This document shows, piece by piece, positions 53,806 to 63,189 of a DNA stretch of 64,000 nucleotides (the stretch's first letter is position 1; each line of letters begins with the position of its first letter). The notes beneath the pieces were generated by a model, which was given only the letters and a program-made list of their open reading frames with translations, was not told the DNA's origin and made no database searches. A program made the position numbers and the translations under genes. Source of the stretch: Fasciola hepatica (Eukaryota; Platyhelminthes; Trematoda; Plagiorchiida; Fasciolidae); assembly GCA_948099385.1 (NCBI GenBank), contig CANUEZ040000117.1:3954001-4018000 (forward strand). Reading direction: 5' to 3'.

Positions 53806-54300
53806 CGAGGGCCATCTTCATTGTGCGACTACGGGTCCCGTAGGCTGGCCCAAGTGGTCGGTTGTGTTAGTAATGCTGCGAGGACACAGGTATCATTTAT
53901 CGTCCATGATTGTGCTCTGTGCCTTGTGTGCCTACTTGGCCTGTGTCTCTTGTTCTCTGCTGTGAATCTACGTGTCCTCGTGCCCTGTGCTTTCCGCACA
54001 GCCCACTCATTTGGTATCGTACGATACCACACAACACGTGTTGTGATTTGTTGTTTGTGCACCTATCCATGGGCCTTCTTCGTGTCCAGCATCTTAACGC
54101 CAGTTATCTTGTGTTATCGCGTCTCAGCAACCTGAGACCTGTGTCAGTTGTTTGTTAGTATTGTGCGATATAACAGACTGATGTAAACTGCGTCCTCCCA
54201 GTGCACGGGTCGAAGCTTACTAAGCTGGTGGCCAACAACAGTATTATGGCCCAGTTATTTGTATGCAGGGTAATAAACAACTGAAATTAGTTTCCTGCTG
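53806..54300. other. Non-coding interval after LINE-A
   Basis: G/T-rich sequence with short frames of no recognised content. An AATAAA occurs near 54272, followed by 'caactgaaattag'. The end might be an LTR or UTR, but I see no partner copy in the window. Confidence 0.4.
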
Positions 54301-54304
54301 ATGT

Positions 54305-54450
54305 AGTGGCAGGAGGCTCCGTTGGTGCCTGTCACCTTCCTGGTTGGGGCCCAAGAAATGAGGGCTGCCGTTGGTTAGAGACGCTGGGAGATACGGCTCA
54401 GAACCGAATCCAGTGGCGGGGATGCTCTATGGCCTATCTGTTAACTCCCC
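54305..54450 (+). pseudogene. RTE-like LINE C-terminal fragment
   Basis: The frame reads GGSVGACHLPGWGPRNEGCR, then WLETLGDTAQNRIQWRGCSM. The pattern H/S-LPGWGPR-----WLETLGDMA-NR-QWR-C is the end of RTE-like LINE proteins and recurs at 55864-56000, 60110-60240 and 63085-63172. The upstream part of the copy is absent. Confidence 0.75.
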
Positions 54451-54650
54451 GTCCCTGTAAACAGTTTGGAAACAAAAAAATCAATGCGTGTGCGGTAAAA
54501 ATATGTAAAAACTTTCTCCTACTTGTTGTAATCTTTATATTGAATCTTGACCCCCCACCCCTCGACTTTGTGACTTTTCTCTTATTGTTGCGTTGGCGCC
54601 ATGCTTGCCCTCAAGACGGCATATATATTTGTATATATAAATGCATATGC

Positions 54651-54652
<2 letters not shown>

Positions 54653-54700
<48 letters not shown>

Positions 54701-54701
54701 C

Positions 54702-54762
<61 letters not shown>
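54653..54762. repeat. (TA)n microsatellite
   Basis: A TA run of about 110 bases with occasional C or G interruptions (tatgtatatacatata). The Ile-Tyr repeat 'ORFs' here on both strands are translations of the microsatellite and are not genes. Confidence 0.97.
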
Positions 54763-54765
<3 letters not shown>

Positions 54766-54989
54766 AAGGCGTATAAGCCGCTCGATCGATCACCGACTTC
54801 TAACATACAAAATCGCTGTTGCCCGACAGGCAGCGCTTGTTTGTTCACGGGCTAGAGGTGCCATCTCAGACAAAGGCGGAACTGTGCTGGGGACACCACT
54901 TCGTACACTGTTCCTGAGTCTCCTCATGAATTGTATCGCAGCAGTTTGCTCTGACCATACTACCGCTTTCCGGGTAAGCGAAGGACTGT

Positions 54990-55686
54990 TTCCCCAGTGG
55001 CCCGGTCTGTCCCAAACAGGAGCTGGGAACGTAAACCTGAACATAAGGTCACCAGTCCACGTAGCCTACAGGAACGTGAGAACTCTCTGGGACGCAGATA
55101 GCTACTGCATTCTCATGCGCACACTCGACGACCACAGGATGTATGTAGCCTGTCTATCCGAAGTACGCCTATCCAACTCCGGCAGCCGATATATTCATTT
55201 CCCTCAAACGGTGCATCCTGCTGGGTGTACGAAAGTGGTCAGTAGACAATTCTGGGTTTCATAGAGTTACGATCGCAATTAACACTCGAGCTCAAAACGG
55301 GCTGAAAACGTGGTAACCAGTCTCACCAAGAACCGTCGCGGCACGGTTCAGGAGAATGAACGATGATAAATGAATGATCGGGCTCTACGCCTCTAAGCGT
55401 CATACTAGTTGAACCACTGAAGATGTCTTCTTCACTGAGCTTCGGAATTCAGTCATCCGGGTTCCCAGGCGCGATATTCCTGATAATTGCAAGGAAATGG
55501 AACGTCCACACGAGACCAGCAGATAAATATACCCAACATGTACCGGGAAAATTAGGCTTCGGCGAGCGATGCAAAAATCGCGACCGCTTGGTCACCTGCA
55601 GACCTCAGTCAATTGGGCGTCACTGATATCCGCTTCCAACATCCAAAAACGTAACTGCTGACTTGGTACTCCGTCATTGCACAGCG
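54990..55686 (+). pseudogene. RTE-like endonuclease, N-terminal and middle parts
   Basis: Frame 54641-55264 (its first part translates the TA microsatellite) contains VHVAYRNVRTLWDADSYCIL, then MRTLDDHRMYVACLSEVRLS and NSGSRYIHFP, the start of the RTE APE-type endonuclease (N of NVRTL and E of SEVRL). Frame 55423-55626 has IFLIIARKWNVHTRPADKYT (where GDWNAR-GP is expected) and GKLGFGERCKNRDRLV. Stops break the frames, and the active-site Asp/Asn is altered. Confidence 0.75.
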
Positions 55687-56119
55687 TTAAACAGCAGCGC
55701 AAGCCCCACTGACCGCTGCTTTTCTCATCATGTTGCACTTAGTAGCAGAAAGAATGAATATGCAAGGTGGACAGGGAGTGGAACTACACAGGAGGGAAAA
55801 GGAAAGAATGCCCTAATACCCAACACACGGAATACGCAGTCTAACTGTACAAACACCCATCGATCAGTCATTCTGATTCGACAGGGAGTAACAACACGAT
55901 CGCCACTGTTCACGTTTCGCCACCATATCCTTCAGTGTTTCCAGCCAATTGATTGAGGGATCTTTTGGACCCGAACCACACAGACGTGAGGCACCTACTT
56001 TTCCTAAGTTCGTTGTACATTTTCTCATTCTTCGCTGCGACGTCACCTGTTGACCTCCATGTGGTTTTTTCCTACTCCCGGGGAGGAATCGAGAATAGGA
56101 CACGGTATGGTAGACGTGT
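55687..56119 (+). repeat. 433-bp inverted repeat, left member
   Basis: It pairs with 59990-60422 by x + x' = 116109, with no mismatch noticed. Both copies are the 3' end of the same RTE-like LINE in opposite orientation. The shared 3' end lies at the outer side of each. The spacer is 3.9 kb. Confidence 0.92.
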
Positions 56120-56390
56120 CGGCCATACGTAACACGTGCCCCAGCTAACAAAGTCTACCAAGCTGAATGCGCTGTGATAGAATATTTTCTGAATCGGGAG
56201 CCGGTACTCGATTTCTTACCTCAGGATTGCTCACTCGGTCATTCCACCCAGTCTTAGCGAAACCACGCAAGCATCGATGGTCAAAAACCTCTTCTGCACG
56301 CATACCTTAAGTCTCGCAACCATACAACAAAACTGAACGCACTGCGGCACAATACATACGACTTTTCAACTTCGGCAAGGCGGCGCAATA
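55687..56390 (-). mobile_element. RTE-like LINE 3' fragment, minus strand, inserted in another RTE copy
   Basis: The minus strand from about 56390 reads a degraded C-terminal domain (SYVLCRSAFSFVVWL-like, then a DHRCLR-like segment in another frame) and then frame 56151-55864 with KKPHGGQQVTSQRRMRKCTT, NLGKVGASRLCGSGPKDPSI and NWLETLKDMVAKREQWRSCC. Non-coding 3'UTR follows to 55687. Its last 433 bases are the inverse of 59990-60422. It interrupts the plus-strand endonuclease, which resumes beyond 56393. Confidence 0.75.
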
Positions 56391-56392
56391 AA

Positions 56393-56660
56393 TTGACGAC
56401 ATCTTGGTGCGTCATCGTGGAGCGTCACCAGTCGGACTTACTGGAACGCTTAACAGGAAATGCCAGTGGCCCGGATCACACACTGGTACGCGCTCGCCTC
56501 ACGTTTTACCTTTCGGTACGACAAGAATTTCGTCCTCACTCCAGAATATATACTTTTAAGCCAACATTTTCGGACAACGTCCAAGCCCTGTCGGATGCCA
56601 TCTTGTGCAGACAAGCTGCAGTCGACGAGGATGGTGGGGTAGATGGACTCTAGACGGGGA
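56393..56660 (+). pseudogene. RTE-like endonuclease C-terminal part
   Basis: The frame reads GNASGPDHTLVRARLTFYLS (about residues 21-40), the catalytic DH, then EFRPHSRIYTFKPTFSDNVQ. It resumes the plus-strand endonuclease interrupted at 55686. The frame ends at a stop (56651). Confidence 0.75.
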
Positions 56661-56849
56661 TGAAAGTGTCCATCGCCGACGCCTCCCCTGATCAACTACG
56701 CGAAAGAAAAGTGACACCACGGATGCGAGACTTCTAAATTGACCTGATTACCACAACCTTCGCCGCAAAGATGCAAAGCGATGAGCAACCGTAAGCAATA
56801 TTGGTTTGTAATCGCAGGCCGAATGAAAACCGTAGCCTTCGAATGCTTC

Positions 56850-57060
56850 AATATGACCGAGCGTGAGGCATACAACAATTTGCTCACCCAGATCTGTGGC
56901 GAAAGGGTGTACTGGACACTCAAGGTGTTTGGCCTCATACTAAGGGCGTATGAGCTAACCAGTTGGTCACCGGCCCCCAGTAGGTTACGGACTCCACGTC
57001 TTGTCCTGTTGCCTTGCGTGTTGAGCTCCGGATAGCTTAAGGCTCCGGTTGTGGACCCCT
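56850..57060 (+). mobile_element. Short repeat shared with 61520-61660
   Basis: The block 'gtggcgaaagggtgtactgg', a CTCAAGGTG-like stretch and 'ccaccggcccccag' is shared, diverged, with 61565-61645 ('atggcaaagggatgtactgg', 'ccaccggcccccag'). It may be the 3' end of a LINE family with a short tail. No coding function was recognised. Confidence 0.5.
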
Positions 57061-57158
57061 AAAAAAACCACCTGCTTTGGCCTGGGCAGCCTGGCAGTAT
57101 TGCGCCCGCAAGCAAGTCACGGAATCGGACTCCGTCTATCACTTCCTCCCCGATAGTG

Positions 57159-57159
<1 letters not shown>

Positions 57160-57236
<77 letters not shown>

Positions 57237-57248
57237 ATATATATATAA
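57160..57248. repeat. (TA)n microsatellite
   Basis: About 90 bases of near-pure TA, inside the interrupted RTE-like LINE. The overlapping frame 57077-57307 is incidental. Confidence 0.97.
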
Positions 57249-57559
57249 TATGCTACGCGACGGTAGCAGCCATCTCATATCGAGATGCGACCAGAATCTA
57301 CAGTTAGCTGCTCAACCGTCCTCCCATCCAGTCCATCTGTGTAACGGAACCAGGCGAATTAGAACAAGAGAAAATACTCTTTTTACTTCTTTATTTATTG
57401 TACATTGATCCAAGAAAGGAGCCGCGGCCAGTGAAAAGCTGCCAAATGGGGAAGTGATCGGCGATAGCGGGAAACGAATTCAAGTCGTTATTATCCAAAG
57501 TTCAGGATGATAACTCTTTGACCACCGTTATCACAATTTGCAATGGACCCCGAACCTCC

Positions 57560-58610
57560 CGGCGAATGGGAAATTGTCACTGCCATTAAGACAACAAAAA
57601 ACAAGAAGTCACCTGGGGAGGATGACAGTCCTTTCGAGGTATTTCAATTCTGTTTGCCGGTTCTATCAAACCCACTGAGTGCACTATTCCGCTATATCTA
57701 AGACAAGCTTTTCCCAAAAACTAGTCACTCTCTATCCTGCTTCCAATATCATAGAGGGTGAAAAGACTGGGCAAACTACGGTGGCATCGTCGCGGATCTT
57801 TTCGACATGAGTAATCCAAATTTGCAGTCTCTCGCGAATGACTTCAGCTTCTGAGGAAACTAATGTAAATGCTGCCCATTCTTTTTTTTCGCAGTTGCAA
57901 GAATATGACGAGCAAAGATCTCGTTTTTGAGATGAACCTAGAGACAAGCGAGTATCTCGATGGTCTTGCCATAATTTTCTCAATTTCCAATAAGCTCACA
58001 TGGTGAGGGGGGAATGTGATATTAGGAGATCCAGCTTGTCAGGTTTCACATACTCAACTACCCTGACAAGACTGCAAAATGTTCGGTACCAATGACCACT
58101 CTGTTTGGCCTCATCTAGCACACTTGGTCCTGCGTTGAACCGTTCCGATCAAAATATGCGTTTCATCCCGGTGGTTTGTAAGTTCAGTGAATTTTGGTGT
58201 GTATCTTTTGAGCAGTGTTCAACTCCGTTGACAGACAGTCTATCTGGAGCGTACTGTAATGCAGCGGGATGCTCGAAGGTTGTATCAACTTGTTAGGATC
58301 ATACTATTCGGCAACACAGGCTTGCTCCCGCATCTACGGTGAAGAATCTCCAGAGTTCCCAGTTGACCTTGGCGTTTGCCAGTGATGTACTCCATCACCA
58401 ATCTTATTTAACAATGCTATGGACTGGATACTGCATTGCGCCCCCGACAACTTTTGAGGAATACAATTTGGCCACGATTCTTGGGTCACAGACTTCGAGT
58501 TTGCCGATGACATAGTTATGCTAGGAGAAGATCCCGGGACCCTGCAGCCAGTTCTCAACCGTATTTTATGTGAAGCCAAGGCTGTTGGTCTCTAGATAAA
58601 CACTACGAAA
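57560..58610 (+). pseudogene. RTE-like reverse transcriptase, FADD intact
   Basis: The fingers motif KNKKSPGEDDSPFEVFQFC lies at about 57600-57655. The NYGGIVADLF segment is at about 57770. A VDRQSIWSVL-like run follows at about 58225-58250, then YGEESPEFPVDLG near 58340-58375, NNAMDW at about 58405-58430 and VTDFEFADDIVMLGED with FADD at 58500-58511. The KAVGL and INTTKTKF segments follow. All three frames and several stops are needed to follow the domain, so it is dead. Confidence 0.78.
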
Positions 58611-58639
58611 ACGAAATTCTTCATGACTTTGCAAGGCTT

Positions 58640-59300
58640 AACGCACTATACGCGTCAGTGGCAAAACTCGGGAACAGCTGCACCACTTAGAGTACTTGGG
58701 TTTCACTATCCAGCCAAATAACCAAGACAGGAACGAGGTTAAACTTCGTGTAGACTGCGCGAGGCGAATTTTCCCACGGTTTTGCAAAATCATTTTGATC
58801 TCACAGAGAAATCAGCCTCCACACAAAGCTGTGCATATGCCGAGCTGCAGTCCACTCAGTTCTTACGTATGCGTGCGAAGCTTAGCTGTTGAGTGTAGAC
58901 AATGCAAAAGGCTGGAAAGCTTCGGCCATTAGTGCCTCCGCTACATGGCCAGAATCAAGTGGTAAGATCGCGTCTCGAATTCTGTTGTGTATCAACACTG
59001 CGAATCCAGAACGACTTTCTTCTTTTCTCCGATGACGTCGCCTACAGTTGTTCGGTCATGTTCTTCGCAGGCTCGAAACGGCACCTACGAAGAGGAGCTT
59101 ATTGTCATCACCGTGATCAGACTGGAAATATCGCCTTGTTGGCCAACTGAAGACGGGTTAACACTATTAGGGCAGACGTGGATCATCTAGGCCTTCATGA
59201 ACTGTTTAGAGTACATAACTGGCGCAATAACTGGATTTTACGGTGTGCAAATCTTGCCGCAGATCGGAACGGGTGGACAGCTACCGTCAGTGATATCCAG
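58640..59300 (+). pseudogene. RTE-like LINE C-terminal domain
   Basis: Frame 58696-58932 has GFTIQPNNQDRNEVKLRVDC, then ARRIFPRFCKI. Next come SVLTYACEA-like residues (LLYGCETW region, about 58855-58880), a CLRYMARIKW-like run (about 58930-58960) and RRLQLFGHVLRRLE-like residues (about 59038-59080). A degraded end follows near 59250-59300. The pattern is that of the RTE C-terminus. It is broken by stops. Confidence 0.72.
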
Positions 59301-59330
59301 GAAGCTGACTTATCCTGACGCAAGGGGTAG

Positions 59331-59989
59331 TCTCATAAAATCAAGTAAATGTGGTATTCGCTTTTTTCGCATTTGCGGGATCAGTGAAATTGCTGGTTTC
59401 TGTGGCTTCACCCTATCAAAATGTAGCGTTGCTGCTCTTTTCCATGGTGATCTCAGCCTGTCTTACATTTCTAGATACCGACAGGTAAGAAAGGATTCCA
59501 ATAAGCTGAAGCACGGTGGCACGGCCGGACTCACAGACAGCAAACAGCTTTATTCTATGCTCGCACGTTAGTGTAGTGAAAAGGGCTAAGCCCCATGGCC
59601 TTAAAGGCCGACTATATTAGGGATAGACGGTAAGTTACTGTCTACCACTGAAGTGACCGGCGGTCGCGGAGTGGCAAGCCAACGCTCTAAACCACTGGAT
59701 TACTACCGTTCAACTGGATTGCCATTTGCGTTGACCGCCAGCCCTATGCTGTGCTCTGATTTGGTCTGAAATAGATGCAGTTTCGAGGACTCGGTTGTCC
59801 AAAATCGACGATATTTCACAGGGAATGCGAAACCACTCTCTCGACAAGACTGACAAAATAAAACAGCAGTTGGTGAAGTAGGCTTCATCAGAGAAGGACC
59901 AGCATACATATTAGAAAACTAGCTGTTGCGTACGTGTGTGAGTTCGAACTCGACCCTTAACGAGAACCAAGGTGTGCCATATGGTGAAC
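59331..59989. other. Interval with a possible tRNA-derived SINE
   Basis: Mostly unrecognised. Near 59660-59715 the plus strand reads 'ggcggtcgcggagtggcaagcc' and, about 35 bases later, 'accgttcaactgg'. These resemble box A and box B of a tRNA-type internal promoter with several mismatches. This is suggestive only. Confidence 0.3.
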
Positions 59990-60422
59990 ACACGTCTACC
60001 ATACCGTGTCCTATTCTCGATTCCTCCCCGGGAGTAGGAAAAAACCACATGGAGGTCAACAGGTGACGTCGCAGCGAAGAATGAGAAAATGTACAACGAA
60101 CTTAGGAAAAGTAGGTGCCTCACGTCTGTGTGGTTCGGGTCCAAAAGATCCCTCAATCAATTGGCTGGAAACACTGAAGGATATGGTGGCGAAACGTGAA
60201 CAGTGGCGATCGTGTTGTTACTCCCTGTCGAATCAGAATGACTGATCGATGGGTGTTTGTACAGTTAGACTGCGTATTCCGTGTGTTGGGTATTAGGGCA
60301 TTCTTTCCTTTTCCCTCCTGTGTAGTTCCACTCCCTGTCCACCTTGCATATTCATTCTTTCTACTACTAAGTGCAACATGATGAGAAAAGCAGCGGTCAG
60401 TGGGGCTTGCGCTGCTGTTTAA
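59990..60422 (-). repeat. 433-bp inverted repeat, right member (RTE 3' end on plus strand)
   Basis: This is the inverse of 55687-56119. On the plus strand it carries the RTE C-terminal frame (60006-60245) and 3'UTR. It starts abruptly at 59990, consistent with 5' truncation, and is followed by an (ATG)n run. Confidence 0.92.
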
Positions 60423-60433
60423 TGTTGTACGAA

Positions 60434-60434
60434 T

Positions 60435-60479
<45 letters not shown>

Positions 60480-60480
60480 T
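60434..60480. repeat. (ATG)n microsatellite at an RTE 3' end
   Basis: About fifteen ATG/GAT units begin a dozen bases after the end of the RTE 3' homology (60422). A trinucleotide tail is typical of RTE-like LINE insertions. The polyhistidine run on the minus strand is its translation and not a protein. Confidence 0.9.
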
Positions 60481-60489
60481 CGATGAATC

Positions 60490-61390
60490 TGTCTGTTGCT
60501 GTATGAAGTACACCATGGGATTTTTAAAAGAAAATGTTGTCTCTTGAACTTGATGTTATTCTTAGACGAAGTCACTACGAAGGTGAATAAGGGCAAGGTC
60601 GCGGGAATTTGTTTTTCTAGATTTCAGCAAGGCCTTCGACTCGGCCAACTATCGCCTACGGACCAAGGAACTGGATAAGTTTGGAACAATAGGACGATTT
60701 GACAGGTGGGTATTGGCCTTCAACAAGATGTTTCATGTTAAATTAGAAGCTAGCAGTTCGGAGCCATGCAAAGTAACCAGAGCAATACCCTAGGGGCCAG
60801 TTTTAGGTCCACTTCTTTTTATTCTCTGTATAAGTGACTTAGTCAAAAATTTATTGCTACCGTGTTTTATTTTTGCAGTCGATGTAAAATTTGTAGGATC
60901 AGGGGATCGGGATGACTTAGTAAGGGGCTTTACGTGGATAGTTGGATAAAAAAACAAATAGGATGCCCTTAAACGAAGGCAAAAGTCACCTACTAACCAG
61001 AACTTTAGTGGGATTGACGGTAACGAGAGAAAATAAATCGTTCACAGTTGAGGCAGAACGGAAAGCCGGGGACTGGGGTGTCACAGTGACGGCAGACTTT
61101 CGGTAGACTGAACAGTGCAAACAGGCTGCCCAAAATGCAAGAAATGAGCTCTTCGGGGTGCGCTCTGCAATTTCCTGCAGAAAGGCAGAAGTGTTCATAC
61201 CTAAGTATAAGGTATTAGTGAGGCCGCCTTTGGAACACTGCGTACACCTATTTTGAACAAGGATGCAGCCTACGTAGAAATGTTTCAGTCGCTAGTCAAT
61301 CGGATGGTCGAAAGACAATGACGAAAATCATTTCAGCCCGAGAATCAAGTTGGGTCCAAACCTGATCGAGGTTGTGTTGGTCACATCTTC
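60490..61390 (+). pseudogene. LINE-A-like RT and C-terminal remnant
   Basis: Scattered frames match LINE-A: MLFLDEVTTKVNKGKVAGIC (about 60555), a DFSKAFDSAN-like run (about 60625-60650), LGASFRSTSFYSLY in place of the LGPLLF region, CFIFAVDVKFVGS where FADD is expected (FAVD, about 60865-60900), NARNELFGVRSAISCRKAEV (about 61135) and FIPKYKVLVRPPLEHCV. Stops are frequent. It is an old, 5'-truncated copy following the (ATG)n run. Confidence 0.68.
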
Positions 61391-61690
61391 ACTCCTCAAT
61401 AAATTTTAGAACGTAGGTACACCTTCCGTAGATCCACCGTCTCCGTTTTTCTTAATCTGGAAGTAGCTTTCGACTCAATGGACCACACAGTTCTGTTACT
61501 ACCTGTATTGGAAAGGTACACGGACGAAGTATGACTCATATAATAATTTGCTCTTCGGCATCTATGGCAAAGGGATGTACTGGGCATCCAGGATGATTAG
61601 CGTCATCCAGAGGGCCTTCCAACTGGATTATCAGCCACCGGCCCCCAGAAGTGTGGGGTTAATGCTTGATTGGACTGAACTGAACTGAGG
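61391..61690 (+). mobile_element. LINE 3'-end fragment with ACTGA-repeat tail
   Basis: It contains the block shared with 56850-57060 and ends at 61667-61688 in 'ttggactgaactgaactgagg', the same tail type as the LINE-A ends at 47683 and 53782. It is non-coding. Confidence 0.55.
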
Positions 61691-61886
61691 TTAGATGTTT
61701 TAGGTTCCACTTTCAGCTTATACAATCACTAACCTCGCACTTCTGTAGTATGGTTTCCGTCTTGACCTTCCAGCATTCTCGAGTCAAGGGCAAACAGAAT
61801 AGAAGCATTAGGTGAAAAAATCAAAAAATCAAAGTAATAAGTGGAATTCACGAAGACAGAGAAAAAGTCTGAATGCAGCTACGCCA

Positions 61887-62079
61887 CTGGCCGCGATACC
61901 TACCCATATCACTTAATGTTTCCAACCATTTGTTAGGTGGATCACGTGGACCACAACCCCGAAGTCGCACACGTCCCACGTGGCCAAGTCCACTGGTCAG
62001 GGCTTTCACAATTTTTTACCGTCTCATGGACTGACCATTTCGACCTACTTTTCCACCATTACCTGCCTCGGAGAACAGC
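61887..62079 (-). repeat. 193-bp inverted repeat, left member (RTE C-terminal sequence, minus strand)
   Basis: It pairs with 62997-63189 by x + x' = 125076, with a few mismatches such as 61898 and 62068. On the minus strand it encodes the RTE end (LGHVGRVRLRG-like and WLETLSD-like residues). It is a 5'-truncated fragment. Confidence 0.88.
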
Positions 62080-62179
62080 GTATGCCAAGGAAGTCTACTG
62101 ATGGGCATGCGCAACACATCCCAACCACCTTAACCTGTTTAGATTCAGTACTTCATCCACAGACTGACCTCTGGTTCCC

Positions 62180-62830
62180 AGCGTCTTACACCTAACGTCA
62201 GCGTTGCTGATACGGTGTTTCCACTATATTCCGGCAATGCTACAGAGATGTCGATGCTCGAACACCGACAGTTAGGTGTTTTGGTCTATCCTTTACTTCG
62301 GCCTGGCCAATGGGCTAGTATTCAGCTTACATGCCTCTGTGTAATCTACATGTATACACTCACTCGTTGTTAGGCTTGATTTACTCACTCAGGCTACACA
62401 GTATATGAACGAGGTGTTGGCGGCCCGGCATAACCAACTACCTATTCCCACACTAAATATTTTCACCCACTTTTTTACACCCAGCAGTGTTATTACTATT
62501 CCCTGTACCTCTCAAGTTGCTATCGACAAAGACGCTGGGCATGCAAATCAGATTCCTTCTTCTGTTGTATGCATTTCATTGAAACCACTACTGAGACGAC
62601 ATATGCCACTGAAGCTTGCAGCCTTCAATGTACGCACTCTAATGCAAATGGGTCAACAAGCAGCTTCAGCGCGTACTTTCGGGACGTTGGCCATTGACGT
62701 CTGCTGCTTGTCTGAGACTGGTATCCAGGACCCCACCATCGTAGTGTTTCTAAAGTCGCCCTCTGGACATGCGTTTGCTCCGCACATATCGTTTCCTTTT
62801 CTTTTTTCTTTTGATTTACTTCCTTTTTCT
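62180..62830 (+). mobile_element. RTE-like LINE 5' end: leader and start of endonuclease
   Basis: Frame 62405-62833 reads, from residue 68, RHMPLKLAAFNVRTLMQMGQ and then AIDVCCLSETGIQDPTIVVF. This is the start of the RTE endonuclease, with N of FNVRTL and E of SETGIQD present. After residue 120 the frame leaves the family (FAPHISFPF...), so the copy is cut at about 62770. The leader upstream contains no gene. Confidence 0.72.
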
Positions 62831-62879
62831 TAAATGATAACTACAATAATCAGGAAGGGGGTCGCAACCAATTTAGGGC

Positions 62880-62996
62880 TGTTAGTTGGAGAGTTCCGGC
62901 GGCGGCGCGGAGATCCGAACCCGGGACTGAAGAACCCAAGGCCCATTGTGATGACCGTTCGACCACCGCTGATCATCCGGAGATGCCGTGGCTTCT
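62880..62996 (-). other. Possible tRNA-derived SINE or tRNA-like segment
   Basis: On the minus strand a GTGGTCGAACGGTCA stretch (62966-62952) resembles box A and a GGTTCGGATCTCC stretch (62921-62909) resembles box B. They are 30 bases apart with 'gggttcttcagtcccg' between. It abuts the RTE fragment at 62997. It is not a clean cloverleaf, so a SINE head is more likely than a tRNA gene. Confidence 0.4.
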
Positions 62997-63189
62997 GCTG
63001 TTCTCCGGGGCAGGTAATGGTGGAAAAGTAGGTCGAAATGGTCAGTCCATGAGACGGTAAAAAATTGTGAAAGCCCTGACCAGTGGACTTGGCCACGTGG
63101 GACGTGTGCGACTTCGGGGCTGGGGTCCACGTGATCCACCTAACAAATGGTTGGAAACATTAAGTGATATGGGTAGATATCGCGGCCAG
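62997..63189 (+). repeat. 193-bp inverted repeat, right member
   Basis: This is the inverse of 61887-62079, with a spacer of 0.9 kb. On the plus strand it encodes the RTE C-terminal segment that is fused in frame to the RT downstream. Confidence 0.88.

Larger units (their letters stand above)
54780..59330 (+). mobile_element. RTE-like LINE, degenerate and interrupted
   Basis: Parts in order on the plus strand are 5' leader, endonuclease start (about 54990-55260), endonuclease middle (about 55423-55686), an interrupting minus-strand RTE fragment (55687-56390), endonuclease end (about 56393-56655), an insertion with a (TA)n run (about 56850-57260), RT (about 57560-58610) and the C-terminal domain (about 58640-59300). 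The RT FADD box is intact. Frameshifts and stops occur throughout. Confidence 0.72.

Noticed and set aside
53821..54158. Cys-rich hydrophobic frames after LINE-A as a secreted or membrane protein
   Set aside because: Two overlapping frames and one antisense frame are equally open, and hydrophobicity follows from T/G-rich sequence. No supporting motif.
54535..54855. Ile-Tyr repeat open frames on both strands
   Set aside because: They are translations of the (TA)n microsatellite. No other coding signal is present.
60153..60596. 147-codon minus-strand frame with a polyhistidine run
   Set aside because: The histidines come from the (ATG)n repeat, and the rest is the antisense of an RTE 3'UTR.
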